NCBI RefSeq assembly: GCF_003675855.1
Contig: NZ_RCIH01000010.1
Span: 49,343-113,342 of the forward strand
DNA from: Halostella salina
Lineage (GTDB): Archaea > Halobacteriota > Halobacteria > Halobacteriales > Natronoarchaeaceae
Length of the DNA stretch: 64,000 bases
Direction of reading: 5' to 3'
Positions 1 to 8,855 of the stretch are shown here, in pieces. The first letter of the stretch is position 1. Each line of letters opens with the position of its first letter. The notes beneath the pieces were generated by a model that saw only the letters and a list, made by a program, of their open reading frames with translations, was not told where the DNA came from and made no database searches. A program made the position numbers and the translations under genes.

Positions 1-1603
1 GGTACTCCGCGCCCGAGAGGTTGGCGTCCAGGCCGGCCTCTAGCGTCTCGCTGACGCTGAACTCGTAGCTCGCGCGCTCGGTGCCCGTGCTTTCCACCGT
101 GACGGTGTTGTCGAGGTCCGACCCCCAGGACCCCTCATTCGGATTTCCCGAACCACCGTCCAGGGACGGTGCCGGGCAGGAGTCGCCGTTCGTGATGTTC
201 GCCGTCTCGACGCCGCTGCTGCTCACGTCGACCGCCTCCCCGGAGACGTTGATGTTGCAGTCGCGGACCGTGCTGCCGTCGGAGCCGCTCAGGACGACGC
301 CGCTGCGGTTGGAGCCGGACTGCTCGATACAGCAGTTCCGGACGACGGAGTCCGGGGAGTTGGAGGCGTTGACCGCCGCGCCGCCGCTGGCGTTGCCGGT
401 GATGCTGACGCCCTCCAGCTCGATCGGGTGGCCGTTCGGTTCGCTCCGGACGGCCGCCATGCTGTCGAGGTCGTGCTGGATCCGCGTGTTGCGGACGGCG
501 AGCGAGGTGGAGTTGTCGGACACCCGGATCGCGCTGTTCGGGGCGGGGTGGTCGCGCACGACGATGTCGCAGTCGCGGACCTCAGCGCCCGGCTGCTTGT
601 CGAACTTCCGGCCGTTGATCCAGACGGCGCGCATGCCGAACGCGTTGCGCTCGTGGCTGTCCTCGCGCGGGCCGTCGTACTTCTCGGGGTCGATCTCGAT
701 GGTCGCGCCCTCGACGTAGTTGCCCTGGCCGCTGATGCGGACGCTGGCGACGTTGTTGTTCCGGAACGTGCCGCCCTCGATCTGGACCTTGCCGCTGTGC
801 CGGGAGGCGTACATCCCGTTGTTCCCGAACTCCTCTAGCTGGCAGTCGATGACTTTCAGCGTCCCCGAGTGGGGCTGGAACACGCCGATACCGATGCGGC
901 CGTCGCCGCTCTTGTACCGGGCCCAGCTGGACCCCTGCGTGGCGACGACGTTCCTGACGACGCCGGTGGCGTCGGCGTTGCTGATCGTGACGGTCAGCGC
1001 GTTGGCCACGCTCCCGCTGGAGTGCGTGCCGCGGCCGACGTACTCGACGTCCTCGACGTGGACGCCGTTCTGCGTGTTGAACCGCAGGCCGGTGACCGTG
1101 TTGTCCGGGCGGATGTCGAAGTCGATGCCCTTGAACAGCACCTGGTTCGCCGGGCTGCCGACGCCGCTGGCGAACATGCTGAAGTTCGACCCCTGAGGCG
1201 GGGCGAACACGACCTCGCCCTCGCCGACGAAGCCGATGTTCGCGCCGCTCGGCAGCCGGTGGCTGTTCGCGATCTTGTACGTCCCCTCCGGGAACCGGAT
1301 GAGGGTCCCGCCGCTCATCGCCTCGTTCAGTTCCCCGTCGATGGCCTGGCTGCCGGAGTTGTCCGCGCCCAGGTCCTCGACGATGTCGACGGTCCGGTCG
1401 AAGGAGATGCCGTCGACGGAAGTCTGTGCACCCGCGCTGCCCGCGGCCGCTGCCGTACCGAGCGCCGCCGCGGCGGCGCTGCCGGTAAGCTTGAGATACG
1501 AGCGTCGGTCGAGCGTGCCGCGACCGGTAACGCTCCCTTTCTCGGCGTCGGTCCCGGTAACGTCGTCTTTCGCTCCACGGTCGGCGTCGTTGTCTGGTGC
1601 CAT
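1..1603 (-). CDS. Tat-exported right-handed beta-helix protein (partial, C-terminus off window)
   Basis: The frame is open from an ATG at 1603 down to base 1, 534 codons with no stop, so the C-terminus lies outside the window. Residues 30-45 carry a Tat motif (TLDRRSYLKLTG, RR at 33-34), then an Ala-rich segment ending near AGAQ. After that come GTLIRFPEGTY and repeated coil-like turns such as IEGGTFRNNN and VRNCCIEQSG, typical of pectate-lyase-like parallel beta-helices. It is a paralogue of the protein at 1995-3656: both have IRFPEGTY and a comparable G(D/H)GR(I/V)GI segment. Known: such proteins bind or cleave polysaccharides. Inferred: an extracellular protein acting on the surface glycan made by the neighbouring genes. 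Substrate and enzymatic activity cannot be read. Confidence 0.85.
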   Translation of the reverse strand, partial: MAPDNDADRGAKDDVTGTDAEKGSVTGRGTLDRRSYLKLTGSAAAAALGTAAAAGSAGAQTSVDGISFDRTVDIVEDLGADNSGSQAIDGELNEAMSGGTLIRFPEGTYKIANSHRLPSGANIGFVGEGEVVFAPPQGSNFSMFASGVGSPANQVLFKGIDFDIRPDNTVTGLRFNTQNGVHVEDVEYVGRGTHSSGSVANALTVTISNADATGVVRNVVATQGSSWARYKSGDGRIGIGVFQPHSGTLKVIDCQLEEFGNNGMYASRHSGKVQIEGGTFRNNNVASVRISGQGNYVEGATIEIDPEKYDGPREDSHERNAFGMRAVWINGRKFDKQPGAEVRDCDIVVRDHPAPNSAIRVSDNSTSLAVRNTRIQHDLDSMAAVRSEPNGHPIELEGVSITGNASGGAAVNASNSPDSVVRNCCIEQSGSNRSGVVLSGSDGSTVRDCNINVSGEAVDVSSSGVETANITNGDSCPAPSLDGGSGNPNEGSWGSDLDNTVTVESTGTERASYEFSVSETLEAGLDANLSGAEY

Positions 1604-1994
1604 CGACGGGTAAGCGGCAGGTAACCTGATTAAGGGTTCCGACCGATTGTACTCCAGTCGACTCCACTAGCGTTGCGATGCTCCCCCCGTTGCTACCGGT
1701 TACTTGCCATCGGCGGCAACACTGTCCTACTCTGCGGTAATACACCCTTACCGAGAGCGAGCACGCAAACGGAGCATGTGTCAGAGTCCCACACCCTCCG
1801 GTTCGCGCGGTCGATCCAGCCGGGACGGGAAGTAAGGCCTGCTTACGCGGCGGATAGCGGACAGTGAGAGAACACCGGTGCGGATAACGGCGGCCTACCG
1901 AGTTGGCCGCGTCACCACAGCGTAGCGATCGCTCGGGAGTTCGTGCTGGTCGTACCGCGAGCGTGCGCCCCGGGTGAGAAGCGGTCCCGGGGGG
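1604..1994. other. Intergenic region between the two beta-helix genes
   Basis: About 390 bases without a convincing gene. It must carry the promoter of the beta-helix gene starting at 1603 and the end of the transcript from 3656. I see no clear TATA box and no strong hairpin with a T-run. Confidence 0.4.
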
Positions 1995-3656
1995 TTACGA
2001 GTCGAGCGAGCGGCGCGAGATGACCTCCTTCAGCACGTCGCCGCCGCGGATGTCGGTCAGCGCGATGACGGGGTCGGTCACCCCGCCCATGTCCGCGTAG
2101 TCGGGGTCGACACACAGCGTGCGGGAGCCGCCGAGGTCGACCGGGAGCCGCCGGAGGAGGTCCTCGATGTCACCCGTCGTGCCGAGGAACTCCGTGGTGT
2201 CGAGTCTGACCAGACAGTCGCCGGTCGGCTCCTCGGTCGGCTGGAGCAAGACCGGATACCGGCCGGTCAGGAGCGAGCAGTCGCTGACCGTGCAGTTCGG
2301 GGACCGCGACAGGTACAGGCCGTCGCGGCGCTCGCCCGCCTGGTCGACCCGGAGGTTCTCGAACGTGGTGTCGCCCCGTCCGATGACCCAGACCGCGTGG
2401 CCGGTCGCGGACTCGCCGAGGATCCGGACGTCGGTGATGGTGCCGCTGTGTGGCTTCGGCGGCGGGTCGTAATGCTGGCCCCCGGTCGGGGCCTTCGCGA
2501 GGATCCCCGTGCTTCCGTCGGCGTCGACGCGGACCCGCGTGGATTCGATCGTGAAGTCGCCGCCGTTGGTCCCGACGGCGATCCCCGGCGATGCGGGCGC
2601 GGCGAACATCCTGACGTCGGCGTCCCGGACCGTGACCCCGCCGGGCGAGCGCCCCGCGTTGGATCCGGCCCGGCCACTCTCGATCCGTATGCCCCGGGGG
2701 TTGAGGTAGTCGGCCGGAGCGTTCGGCCCGCCCACGTCCTCGATGTCGACCTCGACGGTCGTCCCCTCCACCACGCTGCCCTCGCTCCCGAGCCGGACCT
2801 GGGAGATGTCGTTGTTCCGGAACGTGCCGCCCTCGACGTGGACGACGCCGGTGGTCCGGCTCGCGTAGACGCCGTTGTTCGGGAACTCCGCGACGTGGCA
2901 GTCGACGAGGCGGAGCGTCCCGGCGTGGCTCGGCCCGACGTAGATACCGACGCGCCCGTCGCCGTGGTTGTACGTCCCGATCCGGCCGCCCTCCTGTGCG
3001 ACGAACCGCCTGACGACGCCCTCGCCGTCCGGCGACCGGACGATGGGGAGCAGCGCGTTCCCGACGGGGACGTTCCCCCCTTCGCCCTCGGGCGCGCTCC
3101 CGTCGCGGGTGCCGCGGCCGACGACCCGCACGTCCCGGACGTCCAGCCCGTCCTCGACGCCGAGCTGGAGCGTCGGCGCGCAGTTGTCGGCCGACGCGTC
3201 GACCGTCACGTTCCGGAACAGCAGGTCCCGGCCGCCGTCGATCACGATCCACTTGTCGTTGTGGCCGGCCGGTGCCTCGAACGTCACGTCGCCGTCGCCG
3301 ACGACGCCCAGGTTCGTCAGCCCGGAGAGGCGGTTCGTCCGCTCGAACCGGTAGGTTCCGGCGGGGAACCGGAGCAGCGTGTCGGCGGCGGCGGCGTCGC
3401 GGAAGGCGGCGTCGCACGGCTCGTCGCCGTCCGGGTCACAGCCCGCGTCCGCGACCATGTCGACGACGGTCCCGTACTCGTCGGCGAGTTCCTCGGTATC
3501 CGGGTCCTCCGGAGGAGGTGGCGTCTCGGGCGGCCGGCGGGTTGGGGCGTCCGTCGTCCTGCGGGGGCCGTCGCCGTCCGGACCGTCCCAGCAGCCGGCG
3601 AGGGCCGCGAGCGCGCCGGTTCCGGCGAGCGACTGCAGATACCTGCGACGGTTCAT
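1995..3656 (-). CDS. Tat-exported lipoprotein with right-handed beta-helix
   Basis: This 553-residue protein starts MNRRRYLQSLAGTG and has a lipobox LAGC with Cys 22, so it is probably exported by Tat and lipid-anchored outside the cell. A low-complexity Pro/Asp linker (about residues 24-60) leads into a long beta-helix marked by IRFPEGTY-like text (LLRFPAGTYRF), VEGGTFRNND and repeated short strands. Architecture and several phrases match the partial gene at 1-1603, so the two are paralogues in tandem. Known: this fold is common in polysaccharide lyases, epimerases and surface adhesins. Inferred: a cell-surface glycan-active or glycan-binding protein. No catalytic residues could be assigned. 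Confidence 0.88.
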   Translation of the reverse strand: MNRRRYLQSLAGTGALAALAGCWDGPDGDGPRRTTDAPTRRPPETPPPPEDPDTEELADEYGTVVDMVADAGCDPDGDEPCDAAFRDAAAADTLLRFPAGTYRFERTNRLSGLTNLGVVGDGDVTFEAPAGHNDKWIVIDGGRDLLFRNVTVDASADNCAPTLQLGVEDGLDVRDVRVVGRGTRDGSAPEGEGGNVPVGNALLPIVRSPDGEGVVRRFVAQEGGRIGTYNHGDGRVGIYVGPSHAGTLRLVDCHVAEFPNNGVYASRTTGVVHVEGGTFRNNDISQVRLGSEGSVVEGTTVEVDIEDVGGPNAPADYLNPRGIRIESGRAGSNAGRSPGGVTVRDADVRMFAAPASPGIAVGTNGGDFTIESTRVRVDADGSTGILAKAPTGGQHYDPPPKPHSGTITDVRILGESATGHAVWVIGRGDTTFENLRVDQAGERRDGLYLSRSPNCTVSDCSLLTGRYPVLLQPTEEPTGDCLVRLDTTEFLGTTGDIEDLLRRLPVDLGGSRTLCVDPDYADMGGVTDPVIALTDIRGGDVLKEVISRRSLDS

Positions 3657-3746
3657 CTGTGGCTATACGACAACTAATCGGCTTGCGCGTCATTGTTATG
3701 TTGGGTGTTCCCCGGGTAACGCAACACTTCCCCGGGCCGTCCGGCG

Positions 3747-4289
3747 CTATCGCCGAACGCCCGGAACGCCGTCGGCGACCCACAGCGCGAGCGCCAGCGC
3801 GAGGACGGCGGCCTCGACCAGCAGGTAGAGCCGGCCGACCGGCGTCCCGAGGAACAGCCGGAACGACCCCCACAGCTCCGCGACGCGGGCGAGCAGCGCC
3901 GTCCCGCCGTCGCTCGCCCGGGAGACCGCCGGCCAGAAGAGGAACCCGACCCGGAGCGTCCCGCCGAGCGAGTTGAAGATCACGTCGCCGAGGAGATGCG
4001 AGAGGTAGCCGACGCCGAACGCGACGCCGACCCCGGGGACGCCGGCACGGCTCGTGAGCGCCAGGGCCGCGGCGACCGCGGGGACGGCGAAAAACACCGA
4101 GTGGCCGAGCGAGAGCCCGCTCGGGAGCACGCCCAGCCACCAGGCCAGCGGCTTGTCGATCAGGTCGGGGAGCTGCGTCGCGACGGCGAGCACCGCGGCC
4201 TCGACGCCGGTCGGCGTCCGGGCCGCGGACAGCCGGACGGTCGGGGAGAACAGCAGGTAGCCGACGGCGAGGTGTTCCCAGGGCCACAC
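3747..4289 (-). CDS. DUF457 (YdjM-like) membrane-bound metal-dependent hydrolase
   Basis: This 180-residue protein has about four hydrophobic segments and the family signature pieces WEHLAVGYL, ATQLPDLIDKPLAW, LGHSVFF and YLSHLLGD. These conserved His and Asp residues define the DUF457/YdjM family, usually annotated as membrane-bound putative metal-dependent hydrolase. It starts at ATG 4289, three bases after the DUF1616 gene ends at 4293, so the two are very likely co-transcribed. The substrate of this family is not known; the neighbourhood suggests a role with surface polysaccharide or lipid, which is inference only. Confidence 0.85.
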   Translation of the reverse strand: MWPWEHLAVGYLLFSPTVRLSAARTPTGVEAAVLAVATQLPDLIDKPLAWWLGVLPSGLSLGHSVFFAVPAVAAALALTSRAGVPGVGVAFGVGYLSHLLGDVIFNSLGGTLRVGFLFWPAVSRASDGGTALLARVAELWGSFRLFLGTPVGRLYLLVEAAVLALALALWVADGVPGVRR

Positions 4290-4292
4290 GCG

Positions 4293-5309
4293 TCACGCCC
4301 CCCTGTTCACGTCGACCGAGAGGTACGCGCTCCGGTAGGCGGTGTCGGCGTTCACCGCCTCGGGAACGTCGCCGCGGTAGAGGTAGTAGTGGAGGCGAAT
4401 GCGGTCCCCGACCAGGTCCGGCACTGCCGCGTGGGTCCGCCGCCACGTCTCCCCGGGTCCGACGGCCGCCTCGAACCGGTCGAGTTCCCGCTGTTCGAGC
4501 ACTCTGACCCCGTCGGCGGCCGGTTCGACCCGCTGGACGACGGCGACAACGGTGTAGTTCGTCTCGGCGCCCTCGTTGTTCTCCACGCTGACGACCAGTT
4601 CGGCGGGGTCGCCGGCCGTGAGGTTGGTCGGGTAGTCGGTCGCCTCGAGTTCGCCGGACTCGTTCTCCGTGAGGAGGGCGATGGAGCTGTACGACTCGCC
4701 GTCCTGTGGCACCGCGAGCGCGTACCCCATCGTCGCCGTCGCGAGGAGCACGCTGACGACCAGTGCGGCGTTGACGAGCCCGGCGTACCGCCGGTCGGTG
4801 CCGAACAGGCCGGCACGGAGGTCTGCGACCCAGCGCCCAACCGGCACGCGATATCGGCGGTGTCGGGCGAGCCGTGCCCGGCGCACCGCCGCGGTCACCG
4901 CGCCGACGCAGATCAGGCCCACGAAGGCGGCGACGACTACGGGACGGGAGAGCGGGAACGGCGACGCGGCGACGGCGACCGCCACCACCGGCAACAGCGC
5001 CACGCTCATCCCGAAGGAGAGCGCCGCGCGCTCGACGCCGTCGACGGTCGCCGCCGGGTCGTCCGGCGACGGGTCGAACGGCTGGTCGGACGCGGCCGTG
5101 TCGGCCGACCCGGGGAACGCCACCGCGACGACGACGTACCCCGGCAGGAACAGGAGAAGCGGCACGCCGACCGCCGCGCGGAGCAGCGAACCGTCCCAGA
5201 TGAACAGCACGACGGTCCCCGCGAGCGCGAAGGCAACCGCGGCGGCGAGGTCGAACGGGAAGAACGCGAGCCGGCTCCGCCGGGAGCCGTTTGACTGCTC
5301 GTACTTCAT
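4293..5309 (-). CDS. DUF1616 membrane protein
   Basis: A 338-residue protein. The N-terminal half has four transmembrane segments (FDLAAAVAFALAGTVVLF, AAVGVPLLLFLPGYVVVAV, MSVALLPVVAVAVA, VVVAAFVGLICVGAV), then an Arg-rich loop, a fifth segment (LVVSVLLATATMGYALAV) and an extracellular C-terminal beta domain. The LLLFLPGYV text and the layout are those of DUF1616, a family common in archaeal S-layer and exopolysaccharide loci. It precedes the DUF457 gene with a 3-base gap. A TAACAAAGGG element lies about 100 bases upstream (5408-5417). The biochemical function of DUF1616 is unknown. Confidence 0.85.
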   Translation of the reverse strand: MKYEQSNGSRRSRLAFFPFDLAAAVAFALAGTVVLFIWDGSLLRAAVGVPLLLFLPGYVVVAVAFPGSADTAASDQPFDPSPDDPAATVDGVERAALSFGMSVALLPVVAVAVAASPFPLSRPVVVAAFVGLICVGAVTAAVRRARLARHRRYRVPVGRWVADLRAGLFGTDRRYAGLVNAALVVSVLLATATMGYALAVPQDGESYSSIALLTENESGELEATDYPTNLTAGDPAELVVSVENNEGAETNYTVVAVVQRVEPAADGVRVLEQRELDRFEAAVGPGETWRRTHAAVPDLVGDRIRLHYYLYRGDVPEAVNADTAYRSAYLSVDVNRGA

Positions 5310-5782
5310 CCGGCCCCGGTCGTCGACAGCGAGCGGTAGCGGAGCTGTACGGGCGCTTCGGCGACGTGTCCCGGCATACTGTACTCGTGTCCGCTTGCGC
5401 CGTCGTTCCCTTTGTTATACTGACCCTACACTCGCCCGACAACTGCGCCAGTCTCGATCCCGGGCGGGCGCGCAGCGGGGTCGGCCGACCCGGCAACGGC
5501 CGCGACCGTGCCACGGCAGTCCGGGGCCGCTCCGTCGGTAGGACGGCGTTACCGGCGACCGTCGGTCCGACCGCAGGCTACAACGTCGCCTTACTGCCGG
5601 CCCGTCGGGGGTGTGCCGCGAAGCGATAGGGACGGAACGAGTAAGCCGATCTTAGCGAATGTTGGTAACTACTCGAAACGTATTCGCAGGTATCCGGCTA
5701 TGAACTGGCTATGATGCCGACCGTCGTGGATGGTACTCGGTCGCAAACGTTATTCAGGTAAGGTGCCCCTGCCGTAGACGTG
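5310..5782. other. Divergent intergenic region upstream of the DUF1616 gene and the small plus-strand genes
   Basis: About 470 bases between divergent genes. It holds a TAACAAAGGG element (reverse strand, 5408-5417) that may be the promoter of the DUF1616 gene, and an AT-richer stretch 5640-5760. TTATTC at 5750-5755 is about 30 bases before the small ORF at 5783. No credible longer ORF. Confidence 0.4.
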
Positions 5783-5887
5783 ATGGGAACGCTCGGGCGC
5801 GACGGACCGGGGAACGAGGGTCCGACCGAACGGTACAATGAGCTTACTGACCGCGGCGCAGCCGGACGAACCGGGGTGGCGCGCTGA
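5783..5887 (+). CDS. Possible 34-residue leader ORF coupled to the next gene
   Basis: An ATG at 5783 opens 34 codons that end in TGA at 5885-5887, overlapping the ATG of the next gene (TGATG). The peptide begins MGTLGRDGPGNEGPTERYNE. The stop/start overlap and the TATA-like TTATTC 28-33 bases upstream suggest a leaderless transcript starting here, with translational coupling to the 79-residue gene. There is no homology that I recognise, and the peptide is less acidic than usual for this genome, so it may be only leader sequence. Confidence 0.3.
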   Translation: MGTLGRDGPGNEGPTERYNELTDRGAAGRTGVAR

Positions 5888-6126
5888 TGTCGAAGCGCGC
5901 CGCGGGCGAGGAGGAATCGGTGCGGGTCGAGTGGGCACAGCAGGACGCCGACCCCGACCTGACGGGGGACCTCGACTACCGGCTGGACGACTGGGAGGTC
6001 GTCGACGCGCGCTCGGCGGGCAACGAGCAGCTGATGTTTCTGCCGAACGACGAGGACCTGATCAAGGAGGAGGCGTTCATCGTCGCCGAGCCGGACGCGG
6101 TCCGGAACCTCGGCGACAGCGTGTGA
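5887..6126 (+). CDS. Small acidic hypothetical protein
   Basis: A 79-residue, strongly acidic soluble protein (MSKRAAGEEESVRVEWAQQD...) without signal peptide, membrane segment or cysteines. The composition fits a genuine haloarchaeal cytoplasmic protein. The phrase NEQLMFLPNDEDLIKEEAFI is the most hydrophobic part. It lies convergent to the toroid-fold gene ending at 6163. I do not recognise the family. The start at 5887 overlaps the stop of the small ORF before it. Confidence 0.6.
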   Translation: MSKRAAGEEESVRVEWAQQDADPDLTGDLDYRLDDWEVVDARSAGNEQLMFLPNDEDLIKEEAFIVAEPDAVRNLGDSV

Positions 6127-6162
6127 TCGGGTCGCGGGACCCGGCCGACAGTGCGCCGCGGC

Positions 6163-7428
6163 CTACAGCTCCGACACCGGCGCGCCGGAGAGCCGCTGGG
6201 CGGTGAGATACTCCGACATCGCGTAGGCCATCCACGCCTGACACCAGCGCATGAGCGTGATCCGCTTCGTGTAGAACCGCCCCTTCCGGAAGTAGAACCG
6301 GCCGTCGCCGGCGTAGAGGTTGTCCAGCGTCCACCGGAGGATCCGCTCGGCGACGTCCAGGTCGCCCGAGTAGGTGAACACGAGGATCCCCTGGGCGGCG
6401 GCGTGGATGTCCCGGGGGTAGGCGTTCGCCTCGTCGAAGCGCGGCGCGCCGTCGGACTCGAACAGCCCGCGATAGAACGACAGCGCGCGGTCGAGCGTGT
6501 CGCCGTAGCGCGCCGAGCCGACCAGCGAGTGGTACTGCTGGAACGCCTCGACGACGAACCCGTTGTGGTGGCTGTCCATCGAGAGATGGGAGGCGTCCGC
6601 CGGGTCGCGGTAGTGCCAGCCCCCGAGGTCGGTCTGCAGGCGCGCGATGTGGTCCAGTATCTTCGTCGCGCGGTCCAGCAACACCTGCTCGCCGAAGAAG
6701 TCGTACAGTTCGACGAGGATGCGAGCGCCGAGCGCGCCGGCGTTGATCGTGTAGTAGTCGTCCGAGTGGTTCATGTGGTAGTCGATGACCGCGCCGTCGC
6801 CGCCGTCGACCTCGCGGTAGTCGAGGTCCTCGGTCACGAACGCCGCGGCGGTGCGGGCCATCTCCGGGTAGCGGGAGTCGAGATCCGCGCCGGCGAGCAG
6901 GGCCTTGACCGCGTAGGAGGTCGACACCACGTCCGGGTCGTTCGGCACGCCGCGGCCGTCGAGGTGCTGGATCTCGTGGTTGTGGCCGCCGCAGAAGCCG
7001 CTGTACCCGGTCGACCGCTCCTCGACGAGCCAGTCGAGCAGGTCGCGCGCCTCCGACAGGTAGTCGGTCCCGTCCTCGGGGTCGTAGTCGATGTCGGTCG
7101 TGAGGCGGTGGAAGTTCAGGTTCGTCATGGCGAACAGCGCCGTCCCCTTGTAGTTGCGGCGCTGCTCGACGAGGAACAGCGGGCGGACGTTGACCGGGGC
7201 GCGCTTGATCGTCTCCTGGAAGGCGATGTTCACCCACTTGTTGTCGAACGGGAGCGCCCGCCGGATCCGGCTCGACATCCCGTCGCCGTAGTCCCAGCCG
7301 GTGTAGTCGCGCCGACGCGCGTACGTCAGCGTGTCCCGGAGGACGCGGAGGACGGTCGGCCCGTTCTCCAGCGGCCGGTCGGCCGCGCGATGCTGGTCTG
7401 CCGTGGCGTTGGGGGATTGCAGAGTCAT
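6163..7428 (-). CDS. Alpha/alpha-toroid protein of haloarchaeal glycan clusters
   Basis: A 421-residue cytoplasmic protein without signal or membrane segments. It has helical-hairpin repeats with aromatic and His-rich turns (STGYSGFCGGHNHEIQHLDG, SMDSHHNGFVVEAFQQYHS, GDGRFYFRKGRFYTKRITLM), as in alpha/alpha toroid (six-hairpin, terpenoid-cyclase-like) folds. Relatives sit in haloarchaeal polysaccharide loci and are often mislabelled as ABC permease or delta-aminolevulinate dehydratase; nothing here supports either. I chose the ATG at 7428 because the in-frame extension to 7665 is Ser/Arg/Pro-rich and unlike coding sequence here. Likely role: processing of a glycan or lipid-linked saccharide (inference). 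Confidence 0.72.
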   Translation of the reverse strand: MTLQSPNATADQHRAADRPLENGPTVLRVLRDTLTYARRRDYTGWDYGDGMSSRIRRALPFDNKWVNIAFQETIKRAPVNVRPLFLVEQRRNYKGTALFAMTNLNFHRLTTDIDYDPEDGTDYLSEARDLLDWLVEERSTGYSGFCGGHNHEIQHLDGRGVPNDPDVVSTSYAVKALLAGADLDSRYPEMARTAAAFVTEDLDYREVDGGDGAVIDYHMNHSDDYYTINAGALGARILVELYDFFGEQVLLDRATKILDHIARLQTDLGGWHYRDPADASHLSMDSHHNGFVVEAFQQYHSLVGSARYGDTLDRALSFYRGLFESDGAPRFDEANAYPRDIHAAAQGILVFTYSGDLDVAERILRWTLDNLYAGDGRFYFRKGRFYTKRITLMRWCQAWMAYAMSEYLTAQRLSGAPVSEL

Positions 7429-7675
7429 ATACGGTGGAGGGTGTGGCCGTTCAGGGGACCGTCCGTCCGAAATCCGGGTCTCATGACGGTTCCCTACGGC
7501 AGCAACCGGGTTTGTAATGGACCTCTTAGCTGCCGCGACGCGCTCCAGCGCCGAACGCGACCGGGACGGCGGCGCGCCGGCCCCGGCGGGAGGCGGCACC
7601 GACGGCTCGGACCCGCCGTCTGTTTCGGGCGTTATCCGGTCCGAACCGGTGCGGGGCAGCGGCACAAGTTCCGGC

Positions 7676-7685
7676 TAACAAAGGG
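7676..7685 (+). promoter_or_regulatory. TAACAAAGGG promoter element of the DUF354 gene
   Basis: TAACAAAGGG centred about 29 bases before the ATG at 7709, exactly where a TATA box would sit for a leaderless transcript. The same decamer is at 17960-17969, about 27 bases before another start. Confidence 0.5.
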
Positions 7686-7708
7686 TCGAGACGGCGGACG
7701 TACCACCG

Positions 7709-8830
7709 ATGAAACAGCTGTTTTTTACGAACACCCCGGCGCACGTCCACCTGTACAAACACGCCGTCCGGCGGCTCCGCGAGGCGGGCCACGACGCGCG
7801 GATCCTCGCGCGGGACTACGGCTGTACGATCCCGCTGCTGGAGTGGTACGACCTGCCCTACGAGACGTACGGCTACTGCGGGACGAGCAAGTTCTCGCTC
7901 CTGCGCAACGTCGTCGACCACTACCGGAACATCCTCTCCTCCGCCGTCCGGTTCGACCCCGACCTCGTGTTCGGGATGGGCGCGTACGCGGCCCACGCCG
8001 GGGCGGTGACGCGGACGCCGGTCGTCCTCCTGCTCGACTCCGAACCGACGACGCTCGACCACCGGATCTCCGCGCCCTTTGCCGACGCCATGCTGACCCC
8101 CTCGGCCTTCCGGAAGGACCTGGGAGAGAAGCACTACGAGTTCCCCGGCTTCAAGGAGTCGGCGTACCTCCACCCCGACGCCTACGAGCCGGCCGGCGAC
8201 GTGCGGGCGCGCCTCGGCCTCGCCGACGACGAGCGGTTCGTCCTCCTGCGGTTCAACGCCTTCGGGTCCCACCACGACGTGGGGAAAGGTGGGTTCAGCC
8301 CGGCACAGCGCCGGGAACTGGTCAAGACGCTGGCCGCGGAGGCGACGGTGCTGCTCTCCGACGAGGGCGACGCGGTCGACGTGGCGACGCTCCCGGCCCG
8401 CGAGTTCGACTGCCACCCGGCGCTGCTCCACGACGCGCTGGCCGAGGCCGACCTGCTGGTCGCGGACACCCAGACGATGGTGACGGAGGCGGCGCTGCTC
8501 GGCACGCCCGCGATCCGGTCGAACTCGTGGGTCGGCGAGGACGACATGGGGAACTTCCTCGAACTCGAACGGCGCGGCCTCGTCCGCAACCTGCGGTCGT
8601 TCGACGACGTGCTCGACGCGGCAACTGAACTGCTGGCCGACGAGGACGCGCCAGCGCGCTGGGCCGAGCGCCGCGAGCGGTTCATGGCCGAGACGGTGAA
8701 CCTCACCGACGTGATCGTCGACGTGGCGACCGACCCCGAATCGATCGACGCCGTCCCCGGACTGTCGCGCCGGCTGTCGACCGACCGGACGGAACTCGCC
8801 GACGCCGAGGCGGGCGCGACGCGGCCGTGA
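7709..8830 (+). CDS. DUF354 glycosyltransferase-like (GT-B fold) protein
   Basis: A 373-residue protein whose N-terminus (MKQLFFTNTPAHVHLYKHAV, then LREAGHDARILARDYGCT) is the DUF354 signature. The family resembles GT-B glycosyltransferases, with an N-terminal Rossmann-like domain and a C-terminal domain carrying LLVADTQTMVTEAALLGTPA, where nucleotide-sugar binding is expected. The C-terminus has a short acidic tail. It is transcribed towards the minus-strand glycan operon, ending 25 bases from the FemAB-like gene. Likely a transferase or a UDP-GlcNAc-2-epimerase-like fold protein in surface glycan assembly; donor and acceptor are unknown. Confidence 0.8.
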   Translation: MKQLFFTNTPAHVHLYKHAVRRLREAGHDARILARDYGCTIPLLEWYDLPYETYGYCGTSKFSLLRNVVDHYRNILSSAVRFDPDLVFGMGAYAAHAGAVTRTPVVLLLDSEPTTLDHRISAPFADAMLTPSAFRKDLGEKHYEFPGFKESAYLHPDAYEPAGDVRARLGLADDERFVLLRFNAFGSHHDVGKGGFSPAQRRELVKTLAAEATVLLSDEGDAVDVATLPAREFDCHPALLHDALAEADLLVADTQTMVTEAALLGTPAIRSNSWVGEDDMGNFLELERRGLVRNLRSFDDVLDAATELLADEDAPARWAERRERFMAETVNLTDVIVDVATDPESIDAVPGLSRRLSTDRTELADAEAGATRP

Positions 8831-8855
8831 GTACGGCCCGGACGCGGCGGCCAGT

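Noticed and set aside
1974..3677. 567-codon plus-strand ORF
   Set aside because: Shadow of the beta-helix lipoprotein on the opposite strand; no recognisable domain.
7429..7665. N-terminal extension of the toroid protein to 7665
   Set aside because: The added 79 residues are Pro/Ser/Arg-rich and lack the acidic bias of coding sequence here; ATG 7428 begins plausible protein text.
6151..8628. 825-codon plus-strand ORF spanning two genes
   Set aside because: Crosses a divergent promoter and covers the toroid gene and DUF354 gene in wrong frames.
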